From JAHEEL01 sp942491345 (lineage in GTDB: Bacteria > Actinomycetota > Acidimicrobiia > Spongiisociales > UBA5794): a DNA stretch of 64,000 nucleotides. The position numbers were made by a program, and so were the translations under genes. Location: contig CALOAN010000053.1 of assembly GCA_942491345.1 (NCBI GenBank), forward strand, positions 212,399-276,398, given 5' to 3'. The notes beneath the pieces are model-generated. The model was not told where the DNA came from and did not search any database. It saw only the letters and a list, made by a program, of their open reading frames with translations. Every line of letters begins with the position of its first letter. Within the stretch, counting starts at the first letter, position 1. Positions 51,477-60,148 of this stretch are shown one piece after another.

Positions 51477-51723
51477 TCAGGGAAGGACCACGAGCTTGCC
51501 AGTGGCCTTTCCTGTTTCCATGTCTGCGTGGGCTTGTGAGATCTCGTTCATCCGGTACGTGCCGTGGATCGGTACGTGAGCGTCGCCTGCGGCGACGTCA
51601 TCCAGGAAGTCCTGGAGGACATGGGCGGGGAGATCGCTGGCGTCGCCGCCGTAGGCGGTGAGCCGGACACCTCGCGGGAGGTACTCGATCGGGTAGAAGT
51701 TCGGTATGGTCCACTGGTTCGAG
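51477..51723 (-). pseudogene. 3' remnant of zinc-type alcohol dehydrogenase, cut off by the IS
   Basis: Minus strand reads WTIPNFYPIEYLPRGVRLTA, YGGDASDLPAHVLQDFLDDV, and TYRMNEISQAHADMETGKAT followed by GKLVVLP and TGA at 51477-51479. This is the C-terminal end of a quinone-oxidoreductase/MDR enzyme. It joins in frame to the piece at 53122-53879 when the IS and one copy of the 9-bp duplication are removed: 996 nt, 331 residues, a normal MDR length. Confidence 0.92.
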
Positions 51724-53121
51724 GAGTTATAACCGAATGTTGTGGATGAGCGGATTCGGATAGAAGGGCGGCGTACCCTTCCAAACCTAAGTAACGGGTT
51801 CCGCCGGTTGTGGCCGGCGGGGAAGGAGTACGCCTGATGTTGAAGATAGTCCCCGATGACGTCGAGCGCGACGACCTGGCTGGTTCATTGGACGAGCTGG
51901 TCGCTGAGGGTGCCCGCCGGATGCTGAGCGCTGGCCTTGAAGCCGAGGTCGCCGATTACATCGAACGCCACCAAGGACTGGTTGACGAGGCTGGTCATCG
52001 GATGGTGGTGCGTAACGGGAAGGCTGAGGAGCGGAGTCTGATGACCGGTGCCGGGGCGCTCAGGGTCCGGGCTCCGAGGGTGAATGATCGTCGGGAGGGC
52101 CGCCGGTTCTCGTCGTACATTCTGCCGAGGTATGCACGCCGGTCTCCGAAGGTCGCCGACGTGTTGCCGGTCTTGTATCTGCGGGGTTTGTCGACCGGGG
52201 ATTTTGCCCCAGCGCTCTCCGAGTTCTTCGGGTCGGATGCCGGCCTGTCCTCAACGTCGATCACCCGGTTGGTTGAGACCTGGAGCGACGAATACGAGGC
52301 GTTCACCCGGCGGGACTTGTCCGGGTCGGACTTCGTGTATGTGTGGGCCGACGGGGTGCATTTCCGTATCCGCCTCGAGGAGGACCGGCTGTGCTGCCTG
52401 GTTGTGATCGGGGTGAAAGCCGATGGCACCAAAGAGCTCTTGGCGTGTTCGGACGGGTATCGCGAATCGACCGAGTCGTGGGCAGGAGTACTCCGGGACT
52501 TGAAGAACCGTGGCATGACCGCACCGGTGGTCGCTGTCGGTGACGGTGCGTTGGGGTTCTGGTCGGCACTCGGTGACGTGTTTCCCGAAACGGCTGAGCA
52601 GCGCTGCTGGGTGCACGCGACTGCGAACATCCTCGACGCCCTACCGAAACGACTCCACCGTTCGGCGAAGGCCGCTATCCATGACATCTACCAGGCCGAA
52701 ACCCGGACCGACGCCGACGCCGGGATCGACGACTTCGTTGCCATCTACGGCGACAAGTATCCCAAAGCCGCAGCGAAACTCGCCCGGAACCGGGACGTCC
52801 TGTTGACGTTCTACGACTATCCGGCAGCGCATTGGACCCACCTGCGGACCACGAACCCGATCGAGTCGACCTTTTCGACCGTACGGGCGAGAACGAGGGT
52901 GACGAAGGGTGCGGGGAGCCGACGTCGTGGCCTGGTGATGGCCTACAAGCTCCTCGATGCCGCCGAAGACCGATGGAGGAAAGTCAACAGTCCCGAGCTC
53001 GTCATCCAAGTCCGAGCCGGTATCCAGTTCAAAGACGGAATCCGAGTCGAAAGGAGCACCCAAGAATCAAGGGACGCCGCCTAACCACACCGACCCAATC
53101 CACAGGATTTGGCGATATCAC
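51724..53121 (+). mobile_element. IS256-family insertion sequence, 1398 bp, with 9-bp target duplication
   Basis: The ends form an imperfect inverted repeat: left GAGTTATAACCGAATGTTGT (51724 on) against right, read inward, GTGATATCGCCAAATCCTGT, then both TGGAT/GGAT. The flanks carry the same 9 bp, TGGTTCGAG, at 51715-51723 and 53122-53130. One transposase gene fills the element. Size, duplication length and transposase type agree with IS256. The perfect duplication and intact transposase point to a recent insertion. Confidence 0.93.
51837..53084 (+). CDS. IS256-family (MULE) transposase
   Basis: 415 residues. DDE catalytic residues: first Asp in FVYVWADGVHFRIRLEED, second in APVVAVGDGALGFWSALGDV, Glu in TTNPIESTFSTVRARTRVTK. 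The Cys-His part reads ETAEQRCWVHATANILDALP, and FTRRDLSG lies before the first Asp. ATG 51837 has AAGGAG 7 nt upstream; a GTG at 51810 would give nine more residues. No stop or frameshift, so the protein should be active. Confidence 0.95.
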   Translation: MLKIVPDDVERDDLAGSLDELVAEGARRMLSAGLEAEVADYIERHQGLVDEAGHRMVVRNGKAEERSLMTGAGALRVRAPRVNDRREGRRFSSYILPRYARRSPKVADVLPVLYLRGLSTGDFAPALSEFFGSDAGLSSTSITRLVETWSDEYEAFTRRDLSGSDFVYVWADGVHFRIRLEEDRLCCLVVIGVKADGTKELLACSDGYRESTESWAGVLRDLKNRGMTAPVVAVGDGALGFWSALGDVFPETAEQRCWVHATANILDALPKRLHRSAKAAIHDIYQAETRTDADAGIDDFVAIYGDKYPKAAAKLARNRDVLLTFYDYPAAHWTHLRTTNPIESTFSTVRARTRVTKGAGSRRRGLVMAYKLLDAAEDRWRKVNSPELVIQVRAGIQFKDGIRVERSTQESRDAA

Positions 53122-53879
53122 TGGTTCGAGAGCATTCCGGTGAAACACACGACACCGTGAACCTTCGTTGCGCGCAGTGTGTCGGGCAGGGTGGGAGTTC
53201 CGACGAGTTCGAGGGCGGTATCGACACCGTCCGGGAGGAGTTCGCGCACCTGAGTTGCGACGTTGCCGTCGTCGACCAACGGGTAGTCGACGCCGACGCT
53301 CCGGAGGACGTCGGTGCGTTCGGGATTGCGAGTGGTGGAGAGGACGGTCATGCCGAGCTTCTTGGCGAGCACGGCGGTCGCCATGCCAATCGAAGAGGTG
53401 CCGCCTCGGATCAGGATCGACTGCCCGGATTGGGCGTCGAGGCCGACGGTCAGGGAGCCGTTCGACGTCTGCAGCATCTCGGGGACGGCGCCGAGGGTGG
53501 CCCAGTCGAGATCGCTCGTGAACGGAACGGTCTGCCGTACAGGAACACAGGTGTATTCGGCGTAGCCGCCATCGAAGGTGCGGCCCATGCCGCCCATCAT
53601 TGCGGCGACTTGCTGGCCCGGTTCCAGCTCCCCGCCCGGACAGGCCGCCACGGTACCGGTCGCCTCGATGCCTAGGACGCGAGGGAACGTCACGCCCTCG
53701 GCAAGACCGAGGCGGGTGTGAAGTTCGGATCGGTTGAGTCCGAATGCTTCGACCTTGATCAAGACCTGCCCGGCCTCAGGTGTTGGGACAGGCAGCTCGC
53801 GAATCTGGAGCGCCTTGGGCGGTCCGGGCGCTTCGAGCACAACAGCTCGCATCGATTTCCGCACGTTGGTCATGTCCAT
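53122..53879 (-). pseudogene. 5' part of zinc-type alcohol dehydrogenase / quinone oxidoreductase, interrupted by IS
   Basis: N-terminal 250 residues of an MDR enzyme: VVLEAPGPPKALQIRELPVP, VLIKVEAFGLNRSELHTRLG, FPRVLGIEATGTVAACPGGE, the NAD(P) loop ILIRGGTSSIGMATAVLAKK, ending VVCFTGMLSNQ, after which the IS supplies a TGA. The zinc-ligand Cys is absent, so it belongs to the quinone-reductase-like branch. The last gene of a four-gene operon, 3 nt after the Ddn-like gene; the insertion spares the upstream genes. Confidence 0.93.
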
Positions 53880-53882
53880 CCG

Positions 53883-54305
53883 TCAGTCTGCGCGATCGAG
53901 CACCACCACCGGGATGCGTCGATCCGTCATCGTCTCGTAGTCGGCGAACTGACCCATGATCGCAACCAGCTTGGCGTACAACTCGTCACGAAGGGGGCCA
54001 TCCGCGACGATGGTGGCTTTGGCGGGGAACTGCTCGGTGCCGACCTCGACGGTCACGTCCGGATTGGCGCTGACGTTGAGGAACCAGTGGGGGTGATTCG
54101 GTGCGCCGCCTTTGGTTGCGGCGACGACGTAGCTTCCGTCGTGAAGGGCGTAGACGAGCGGGTTCATGCGCAGCTTCCCGGTCTTGGCGCCCGTGTGGTG
54201 GAGGATCAACAGGGACTTGCCCTTGAAGAACCCGCCCATGCCCTGGTCAACTGCGCCGCCGTTGGCACGAAACTCCTCGATCACCGGCGTATTGATGTCA
54301 TCCAT
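53883..54305 (-). CDS. Deazaflavin (F420)-dependent nitroreductase-family protein
   Basis: 140 residues. Ddn/DUF385 pattern: VIEEFRANGGAVDQGMGGFF, SLLILHHTGAKTGKLRMNPL, VYALHDGSYVVAATKGGAPN, HPHWFLNVSANPDVTVEVGT, then FADYETMTDRRIPVVVLDR. Binds F420, an actinobacterial cofactor, and reduces quinones or nitro compounds. ATG 54305; its first 8 nt overlap the VOC gene. Confidence 0.93.
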   Translation of the reverse strand: MDDINTPVIEEFRANGGAVDQGMGGFFKGKSLLILHHTGAKTGKLRMNPLVYALHDGSYVVAATKGGAPNHPHWFLNVSANPDVTVEVGTEQFPAKATIVADGPLRDELYAKLVAIMGQFADYETMTDRRIPVVVLDRAD

Positions 54306-54705
54306 TCGTTTGCCTTTCGTCGGGACCGGATCCGTAGGGTCGCGTGATGATCTCCCACCCGACGTCGGTGTGCGGGTCGCTGAAGTAGACACCTCGTCCT
54401 CCGTCGTGATGGTTGATCCGACCCGGTTGTGTCCGGCGAGGGTCGGCCCAGTATGGGAGCTCCTTTTCCATGATCCGGCCGAAGATCTCGTCGAACTGGC
54501 GCTCCGTGACCAGGAAGGCCAGATGGAGGCCGCGCGGGTCTCCGCTTGTGTCAGCGAAGTCGAGCGTCACGCCGTTTCCGGTCTCGACTTGGGTGAAGTG
54601 GCCGAACTCGTTCGGGGGTCCCATGCCCGCGATGTCGGAGAAGAACTCGGTGGCGGCCCGGCGGTCTTTCGCCCAGACGATCAGGTGGTTCAGCTGCGGC
54701 TTCAT
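54298..54705 (-). CDS. VOC (glyoxalase/dioxygenase-like) family protein
   Basis: 135 residues. Two beta-alpha-beta-beta-beta modules: LNHLIVWAKDRRAATEFFSD (metal His), TQVETGNGVTLDFADTSGDP, LHLAFLVTERQFDEIFGRIM, GRGVYFSDPHTDVGWEIITR (metal Glu near the end). Likely a small metalloenzyme in the same pathway as its operon partners. Overlaps the MocA-like gene by 4 nt and the Ddn-like gene by 8 nt. Confidence 0.9.
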   Translation of the reverse strand: MKPQLNHLIVWAKDRRAATEFFSDIAGMGPPNEFGHFTQVETGNGVTLDFADTSGDPRGLHLAFLVTERQFDEIFGRIMEKELPYWADPRRTQPGRINHHDGGRGVYFSDPHTDVGWEIITRPYGSGPDERQTNG

Positions 54706-55808
54706 GCGCCGACACCAATCGCTTCTCGCTTGGCGGATGATGCCCGCACCGAATCCAGCAACCGGTGCACTCGGACGGCATCGCTGAAGTCCGGCTTCGC
54801 CGAGGCTCCCTTGCGGATGGCCTGGGCCATGCGTGCGTAGGACCGGGCGATGTTGTGCCCCGGCCCTGTCGGGACGGCAAGACCATCCGGTTCGCTCACC
54901 GGCACGTCGAGCGGGGCCAGCGGATCAGTGCCGCGTGCGCCCAGGAGTGAGATCGGGGTGATCTGCGGCAGCGCGGCACTGGATGCGACCAGCGTGCCCT
55001 CGGTCCCGTAGGCCTCCATCCTCCATCCCGAGCCGTTGTAGGGCACCGAGGCGACCTGGAACGACAGCAGAACACCTCCCGCCAAGGTCCCGTTGAGGAG
55101 GATGTTGTCGGGTGCATCAGCCTCGACGGTCTCGCCCGTGTCCACGAGACGCCACTGCGGCACCTGCACGCCGACCGTCGCGGAGACCTCGGTCAGCTTC
55201 CCGAAGAGGTACTCGACGTGGTCGAGGGTGTGACCTGCGACGATGGTCAACGTGTTGGCGCCCTTAGCGTCATTTGCCATCCAGGCTTCGTTCGCGCGGT
55301 GTGCGAGCGCTCCGCCGCCGATCATCGTCACGTTGACAGACAGAACGTCTCCCACCCAGCCGTCGTCGACGAGCTCTCTGACGTGAGAGAGCGCCGGGTC
55401 GTGGCGTCCCTGAAGGCCAACAACGGCGGTAACCCCACTCGCTTCGGCGGCAGTAGCCATCTCCTCTGCTTCCTCCACCGTCGTTCCGAGCGGCCATTCA
55501 CAGTACACATTCTTTCCGACTTCCAGGAGCGGCATCACGATCGAGTGGTGGTGCGGCACCCTGACCGCAACGGTGACGAGGTCGATGTCGGACTGTGCGG
55601 CAAGTTCGCGCACGTCGTGATACGCCCGGGGAATCCCGTAGGTCTCGGCCGCAGCGGCAGCCGAGGTCGGAGAGCTGGTGCACAGCGCAACGAGTTCCAG
55701 CTGTTCCACGGCAGCGATCGCCGGTATGTGCGCTGCCGGGCCCCAGCCCCTGCCGCTGGCGTTCGCACCGACCAGAGCAACCCTCAGCCTGTGGTTCACG
55801 TCCGCCAT
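54702..55808 (-). CDS. Gfo/Idh/MocA-family oxidoreductase
   Basis: 368 residues. N-terminal Rossmann domain RVALVGANASGRGWGPAAHI with the dinucleotide loop, ELVALCTSSPTSAAAAAETY, and NVYCEWPLGTTVEEAEEMAT (EWP in place of the usual catalytic EKP, so the Lys is missing). The C-terminal substrate domain includes GRHDPALSHVRELVDDGWVG and AGHTLDHVEYLFGKLTE. First gene of the operon with the VOC, Ddn-like and (now broken) dehydrogenase genes: an oxidation/detoxification set. ATG 55808. Confidence 0.92.
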   Translation of the reverse strand: MADVNHRLRVALVGANASGRGWGPAAHIPAIAAVEQLELVALCTSSPTSAAAAAETYGIPRAYHDVRELAAQSDIDLVTVAVRVPHHHSIVMPLLEVGKNVYCEWPLGTTVEEAEEMATAAEASGVTAVVGLQGRHDPALSHVRELVDDGWVGDVLSVNVTMIGGGALAHRANEAWMANDAKGANTLTIVAGHTLDHVEYLFGKLTEVSATVGVQVPQWRLVDTGETVEADAPDNILLNGTLAGGVLLSFQVASVPYNGSGWRMEAYGTEGTLVASSAALPQITPISLLGARGTDPLAPLDVPVSEPDGLAVPTGPGHNIARSYARMAQAIRKGASAKPDFSDAVRVHRLLDSVRASSAKREAIGVGA

Positions 55809-55907
55809 CTACCCGTCACCTTTGTACGGTTCGCCCGCACCGGCACCGACCATTCGCTCGGTCTGAGATCGAGGTGTCGCCATGTCGCCTCCTCGGCGTT
55901 CGGAATA

Positions 55908-55942
55908 TATGCGCAAGCATACAATATCTATGCGCCCGCATA
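55908..55942. promoter_or_regulatory. Twin TATGC-N4-GCATA operators
   Basis: Two palindromes with identical 5-bp arms: TATGCGCAAGCATA (55908-55921) and TATGCGCCCGCATA (55929-55942), 21 bp centre to centre, two turns of the helix. They sit between the divergent MocA operon and the MarR gene, 22 nt before its ATG. The classical arrangement for two MarR dimers on one face of the DNA. Confidence 0.8.
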
Positions 55943-55964
55943 CAACTTTGGTATTGTCGCGTTC

Positions 55965-56489
55965 ATGACTGATTCGCCGGCCCCAGCACCTCGCCCCGCT
56001 TCCACCAGAGGTCCACGCCTGTTCAGCGAGGAACAAGCCAAGGCGTTCCTGGGATTGATACGCGCCGGCGCTGCCCTCGAGCGCGCTCTCGACCGAGGCC
56101 TAGCCGACGAGCAAGGCATCGGGCTTCATCAGTTCGAGGTCCTCTTGTTTCTCGCCACTTCGTCAGCCGACCACAGCATGCCAATGACGGAACTCCGCCG
56201 ACGCACCCCCCTGAGTCAGAGCCGCGTATCACGAGTCGTCAGCGGCTTGGAGGCCGAGGGACTCGTTCGGCGGGAAACCGATCCAAACGACAGTCGGGCC
56301 GTCACCGTCGTCCTGACACCACAGGGCATGGCGACCTTCGAAGCCGCGAAGCCCGGGCATCACCGCGACCTCGAGGAGCATCTCTTCTCGATCTTGAACG
56401 ACGCCGAGATCCGCCAATTGGGCACCATCACTACCAAGCTTCTCGCCGCCGAGCAGAACCAACGACGAGAGCGTGCGATCCTGGAATAG
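55965..56489 (+). CDS. MarR-family transcriptional regulator
   Basis: 174 residues. FSEEQAKAFLGLIRAGAALE, LADEQGIGLHQFEVLLFLAT, MTELRRRTPLSQSRVSRVVS (helix-turn-helix), and GLEAEGLVRRETDPNDSRAV, the MarR wing with the DxR motif (DPNDSRA), then TVVLTPQGMATFEAAKPGHH. ATG 55965. Divergent from the MocA/VOC/Ddn/dehydrogenase operon; probably a repressor of that operon and itself through the twin palindromes. Confidence 0.93.
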   Translation: MTDSPAPAPRPASTRGPRLFSEEQAKAFLGLIRAGAALERALDRGLADEQGIGLHQFEVLLFLATSSADHSMPMTELRRRTPLSQSRVSRVVSGLEAEGLVRRETDPNDSRAVTVVLTPQGMATFEAAKPGHHRDLEEHLFSILNDAEIRQLGTITTKLLAAEQNQRRERAILE

Positions 56490-56619
56490 AGCGGGCGGAG
56501 CCCAAGCCAGGCGGGACCGAGCAACGGTGCACTCGAGGACCGAGCTGACACTGTTATCTACACCGAGCTACCGCCCGAACCACGCCGCTCCTGGTGGCGC
56601 CCTTTCGTGGATTGGCTAC

Positions 56620-56979
56620 CTGCGACGAGAGTCCGACAACGCATACACGAAGAACATCATGGTGATGGGCGACTTCAATATCTTCAACGCCGACTGGTCG
56701 GACCCGATCTGGAGGGTCCTTGTCGACAGGGGCCTGTATTTGGTGCCGCACTAGACGTACGTCGGTGGGTCAAACATCCGCAATGACCGGGCGTATGACC
56801 AGGTGGCGTTCGTCCCCGGCCCGATCAAGGACGCTGTTGAGGAGACCGGCGTGTTCGATTTCGATGGCGCCGTGTTCTCGCACCTGTGGGACACCAAGCC
56901 ACGGACCGAGTTCATGGCCTACACCCAGTACTTCCTGTCGGATCACCGCATCCTGTGGACGGCGCTGTCCACGACGTGA
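56620..56979 (+). pseudogene. Endonuclease/exonuclease/phosphatase-family remnant with in-frame TAG
   Basis: The plus strand reads RRESDNAYTKNIMVMGDFNI (the GDFN motif with its catalytic Asp and Asn), FNADWSDPIWRVLVDRGLYL, VPH then TAG (56752-56754), and goes on in the same frame with TYVGGSNIRNDRAYDQVAFV, and MAYTQYFLSDHRILWTALS (the SDH motif) to TGA 56979. The N-terminal half of the family is missing and there is no start. So it is truncated and has a nonsense codon. Upstream DNA 56490-56619 shows no gene. Confidence 0.88.
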
Positions 56980-57089
56980 TCTCGACCGGGGTCCGATTCA
57001 TCGGTTCACGGCTGGCGTCCCATACAACGGATTCACCCCGTCGATCTCCGACGACCTTGACGGCGCAGACGCCCGAGTTGATGTGACAG

Positions 57090-58118
57090 CTAGCAGCTCT
57101 GCCTGTCACCGGCCTCTAGTCGGGTCACGACGGTTGCTGGATCGAGGCCTACGTCGTGGCCGTGAGGCTCAGAGCCATCAGGTGGCTGGAAGCCGGGTGG
57201 TTGGGGGGGGATGTAGCCGTGGAATCCTTCGCTCCCGTCCGGGCTGCGAACGGCGAAGAACAACCTACCGGCACAATCGTCGAAACCCACATAGAGCTTC
57301 TCGCCATAGGCTGCCCGCATCTCGCCCAGGGTCGAACCGGGACCGACACCCTCGGGCGTGCGGAGCGTCGTTCCCAGCCAAGCTCTCCAACCAACCAGTT
57401 CCGGTGCATCGGGCCAGCCGTCTTGGGTTTCGCAGTCGGTGATCACGATGCTCAACTTCTCGGACTCCCAGAATGCCTCGTAGACGTACCGGCACCAGCC
57501 GTACCCAGCACCATCGCAATCGTCGAGGTCGTCACACACCGTCCTAGTTCTTGGTAACTGTTCCGGCTCTCCGAGCAGACCGCTCAGGATCGCCATCGTG
57601 TCGGTCTCGTTGTCGCCGAACGCAACGGCTCCGAGTCCATCCATGCGCAGTTCCAGCCCCTCGGCGTAGTAGACCCGGATGGCCTGCTTCGTCTCCAGCC
57701 CGGTCTGCGGGTCGGTAGCGACGAACGTCGTCGAGTTCCGACCCGGCCCCAGCATCAAATCCAATGCCCAGGACCCGTCTGGTTCGACAGTGGCGTGGTA
57801 CTTGCCTCCCACGGTCACGGTGCAGTCCGGGTCCGTGACACCGGAGAAGGTGTATCGGCGAGTTGTCACGGTGGCGAGGTGGACCGGATCGAGGACCTCA
57901 AGTCGGGGTGGCTCCGGCACCGTCGTCGTCGTAGTCGTGGTCGTCGCAGTCGTCGTGGAAGCTGCGGTTGAGGTGGTCGCTGATAGCGATGGGCTGGTGG
58001 AAGCTGCAGTAGTCGAAGACGGAACGACAGGAGCCGTGGTGTCTACGCCGGAGTCGGCAACCGGCGGCGCACAGCCCACCACCACCAATACCGTTGCCAG
58101 CGACCACCACACCCGCAT
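57090..58118 (-). CDS. Secreted lipoprotein with Thr/Ser-rich stalk, unknown function
   Basis: 342 residues. Signal peptide with lipobox VVVGC (Cys about 16), a 50-residue Ser/Thr/Ala stalk ending in a run of nine Thr, then a compact domain: LEVLDPVHLATVTTRRYTFS, DPDCTVTVGGKYHATVEPDG (Ig-like strand pattern), and a second part rich in Cys pairs (VCDDLDDCDGAGYGWCRYVY, ITDCETQDGW, DDCAGRLFFAVRSPDG). It may sit on the cell surface via the stalk. No known family. ATG 58118. Confidence 0.75.
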   Translation of the reverse strand: MRVWWSLATVLVVVGCAPPVADSGVDTTAPVVPSSTTAASTSPSLSATTSTAASTTTATTTTTTTTVPEPPRLEVLDPVHLATVTTRRYTFSGVTDPDCTVTVGGKYHATVEPDGSWALDLMLGPGRNSTTFVATDPQTGLETKQAIRVYYAEGLELRMDGLGAVAFGDNETDTMAILSGLLGEPEQLPRTRTVCDDLDDCDGAGYGWCRYVYEAFWESEKLSIVITDCETQDGWPDAPELVGWRAWLGTTLRTPEGVGPGSTLGEMRAAYGEKLYVGFDDCAGRLFFAVRSPDGSEGFHGYIPPQPPGFQPPDGSEPHGHDVGLDPATVVTRLEAGDRQSC

Positions 58119-58271
58119 GTGCAGCCTCCACCGACAGTGTCACCCCTACGTCTCGACCGGTCAAGGATCAACCTGAGACCACAGCCGACAAGGGCGATCA
58201 GGACCATTCCCCATAGACGAGCGGGCCGAATGGCTGGATGATGATGCTGCCGCTGATGGGAGGCGTGCACC

Positions 58272-58391
58272 GTGCGTATTCGTGAACGATTGGCCGAAGC
58301 CGACCGACTGCCGGTTGCGATGGCGGTCGTCGTGCTCGCAATGGCGGCTGCGTGGCTGCTCGGCCTGCTGATCTGGGGAGGGTTCTCCTAG
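58272..58391 (+). CDS. 39-residue single-helix membrane protein
   Basis: GTG 58272 to TAG 58391: RIRERLAEADRLP, then one hydrophobic helix (VAMAVVVLAMAAAWLLGLLI) and WGGFS. Its stop overlaps the AGGAGG ribosome site of the next gene (58389-58394), so the two appear coupled. Coding-like codon use; too small to classify. Confidence 0.5.
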   Translation: MRIRERLAEADRLPVAMAVVVLAMAAAWLLGLLIWGGFS

Positions 58392-58401
58392 GAGGTGCGT
58401 C

Positions 58402-58848
58402 GTGGGTGAGGTTCTCGGTCTCGACACCTTGCTTCATCTCGTCGCACTCGGCATCGCTCTTGGGTACGGGTACAAGAACCGGCAGTGGCTTGGCGTTGCC
58501 CTTGCCGTTGTCTCTCCCTTCGTGTTCGTGGCCCTGCTCGCAACCGGGCCATGGCTGCCTGCCGACGGTGATAGCCGCATGTTGGACACGCCGACTGTGC
58601 CCAACGTGGCGGTGGCGTACGTTGTCGCCAACCTCGTGCTTGCGACCGGTCTGTGGCTCACGAGCGTCCCAGCTCAACGAGACCAAGCAGCGAACGACCA
58701 GAGCAGTGGCGACGTCACGAGATTCACGGTGTCTCCGACAGACTCTGCGGCGAGGCACAACCGTGCCTTCATGGGAGTCCTCGTTGCGACGCCTCTGGCA
58801 GGCGCAATGCTCGTCGTCGTCGCCATCGCAGTGTGGTGGAGCTTGTAG
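58402..58848 (+). CDS. Hypothetical membrane protein, 148 residues
   Basis: Four helices (TLLHLVALGIALGYGYKN, WLGVALAVVSPFVFVALLAT, VAVAYVVANLVLATGLWLT and GVLVATPLAGAMLVVVAIAV) with a polar loop between the third and fourth. GTG 58402 with a strong AGGAGG 7 nt upstream. No family recognised. Located in the secreted-protein cluster. Confidence 0.75.
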   Translation: MGEVLGLDTLLHLVALGIALGYGYKNRQWLGVALAVVSPFVFVALLATGPWLPADGDSRMLDTPTVPNVAVAYVVANLVLATGLWLTSVPAQRDQAANDQSSGDVTRFTVSPTDSAARHNRAFMGVLVATPLAGAMLVVVAIAVWWSL

Positions 58849-59297
58849 CCCCCACCACGAACCAGAACTAGCAACACGGTTCATGGAACGCGTCCTTAGC
58901 CCGACGACGACATCGACCAGGCAGCCCACCTACTCAACACCAGGCCCGACAAACCCTCGAACCCGGACGCAACTGTCGGGTCCATACACGCCGGTATGGC
59001 GTACGGATCGTGCCAACGGACCGCGCCGTACCGACGAGGCGCAGAACCGGAGCAGACCGTTCGGACACCGAGGCCGTGACTTCGGACATGCAAGGGCGTA
59101 GCCCGAGCTGGCCGGAACCATGACACCCGAGTCCCTGGTTGGGGGCATCCCTAGGCACCGATGTGAGCGAAGCGGGTCCGATAGCCCAGCATCGCTTAGC
59201 GGTGGTTGCCGATCCACTCACATCGGCGAGCCTCGCTCGCTCGTTCCCATCAGGCCAGAGCGGGACTCAATCCATTGGCCTGGAGCGCAACGATCGC
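58849..59297. other. 449-bp gap, no gene seen
   Basis: No frame on either strand shows a start with a ribosome site or recognisable protein. It lies between convergent genes. Confidence 0.5.
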
Positions 59298-59924
59298 CTA
59301 TGGGGCGACCGGCGACCACTCGGTGTTGCTGAGGTCGGAATGGCAGGCCAGCGTCGAATCGGCAGGGTTCACCGTGCCGCCCTCATAGCTGACACCGTCA
59401 ATCAGGCAGAACCCTTCCACGATGGTAAAGACCCAGACCCCGCTCACACAGGACGCTTCCGTCGCTGCTTGACCGTCGTCGGGGTAGTCGGTCAGGTTGT
59501 CGTCGATCACTTCGTTGAGGTCGTCGTCGACACCGTTGCACACCTCGTCGCTGGCCGTGGGAGGCTCCGTTGTGGTGGTCGTGGTGGTCGTGGCGGCCCC
59601 TCCAATCTGGCAGATGATGTCACCCGCCCCGTCGAAGCCGATTACCGATTCGCCTTCTTCGGCACAGACCTGGTTGGCGAGGGTGAGGTTCCCGTCAGCC
59701 CCATCAGTTCCGTCTTCGCCCGGATCGCCCTGGATACCTTGTTGGTTCCACGACACCGGGGTCTCTTTCTTGTCGCAGCCGTCGGGGCCGTCAGCCAACC
59801 TGAGCGTCCCGTCCTTGTCGTTCGCACAGGCGTAGATGACCCCGTCGTCACCGACCTGTGCGATAGCGATTCCGGCTCCCATGACCAGCACGATCACGGT
59901 CGCCAGGATGAGGTATCTCCTCAT
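59298..59924 (-). CDS. Secreted protein with collagen-like and MopE-like segments
   Basis: 208 residues. N-terminal signal peptide (RYLILATVIVLVMGAGIAIA, Sec type), a strand region GVIYACANDKDGTLRLADGP, a short Gly-X-Y run IQGDPGEDGTDGADG, a Thr-rich linker (TTTTTTTTEPP), a Cys-containing EVCNGVDDDLNEVIDDNLTD (as in Asp-rich MopE-like metal-binding repeats), and a final Cys-rich part. ATG 59924 with GGAG 8 nt upstream. Surface or secreted; function unknown. Confidence 0.78.
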   Translation of the reverse strand: MRRYLILATVIVLVMGAGIAIAQVGDDGVIYACANDKDGTLRLADGPDGCDKKETPVSWNQQGIQGDPGEDGTDGADGNLTLANQVCAEEGESVIGFDGAGDIICQIGGAATTTTTTTTEPPTASDEVCNGVDDDLNEVIDDNLTDYPDDGQAATEASCVSGVWVFTIVEGFCLIDGVSYEGGTVNPADSTLACHSDLSNTEWSPVAP

Positions 59925-59950
59925 TGCAGTCTCCTTCCCTTCTCACGTCG

Positions 59951-60148
59951 CTAGCCCCATCCCCCGTAGATGAGTCGGAGGTAGTGGGAGAATCCGACCA
60001 CCTCGTTCAGGTTCACGACGACGCACACACCGATCGCCAGGACCACCAGGAGGGCGATGACGGCGATGACCGTGACGGCCGTGGTGCTGGGGCTATGCCG
60101 CTGGCTTGGGTGTGTGCGGTGTGGCTTCACGGCTCCACCGTGCATCAC
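59951..60148 (-). CDS. Small single-helix membrane protein, 65 residues
   Basis: Basic, His-rich N-terminus (HGGAVKPHRTHPSQRHSPST), one transmembrane helix (TAVTVIAVIALLVVLAIGVC and VVV) and a short tail ending YLRLIYGGWG. ATG 60148. The stop is 26 nt before the next gene on the same strand; possibly one operon. Support is composition and placement only. Confidence 0.5.
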   Translation of the reverse strand: MMHGGAVKPHRTHPSQRHSPSTTAVTVIAVIALLVVLAIGVCVVVNLNEVVGFSHYLRLIYGGWG

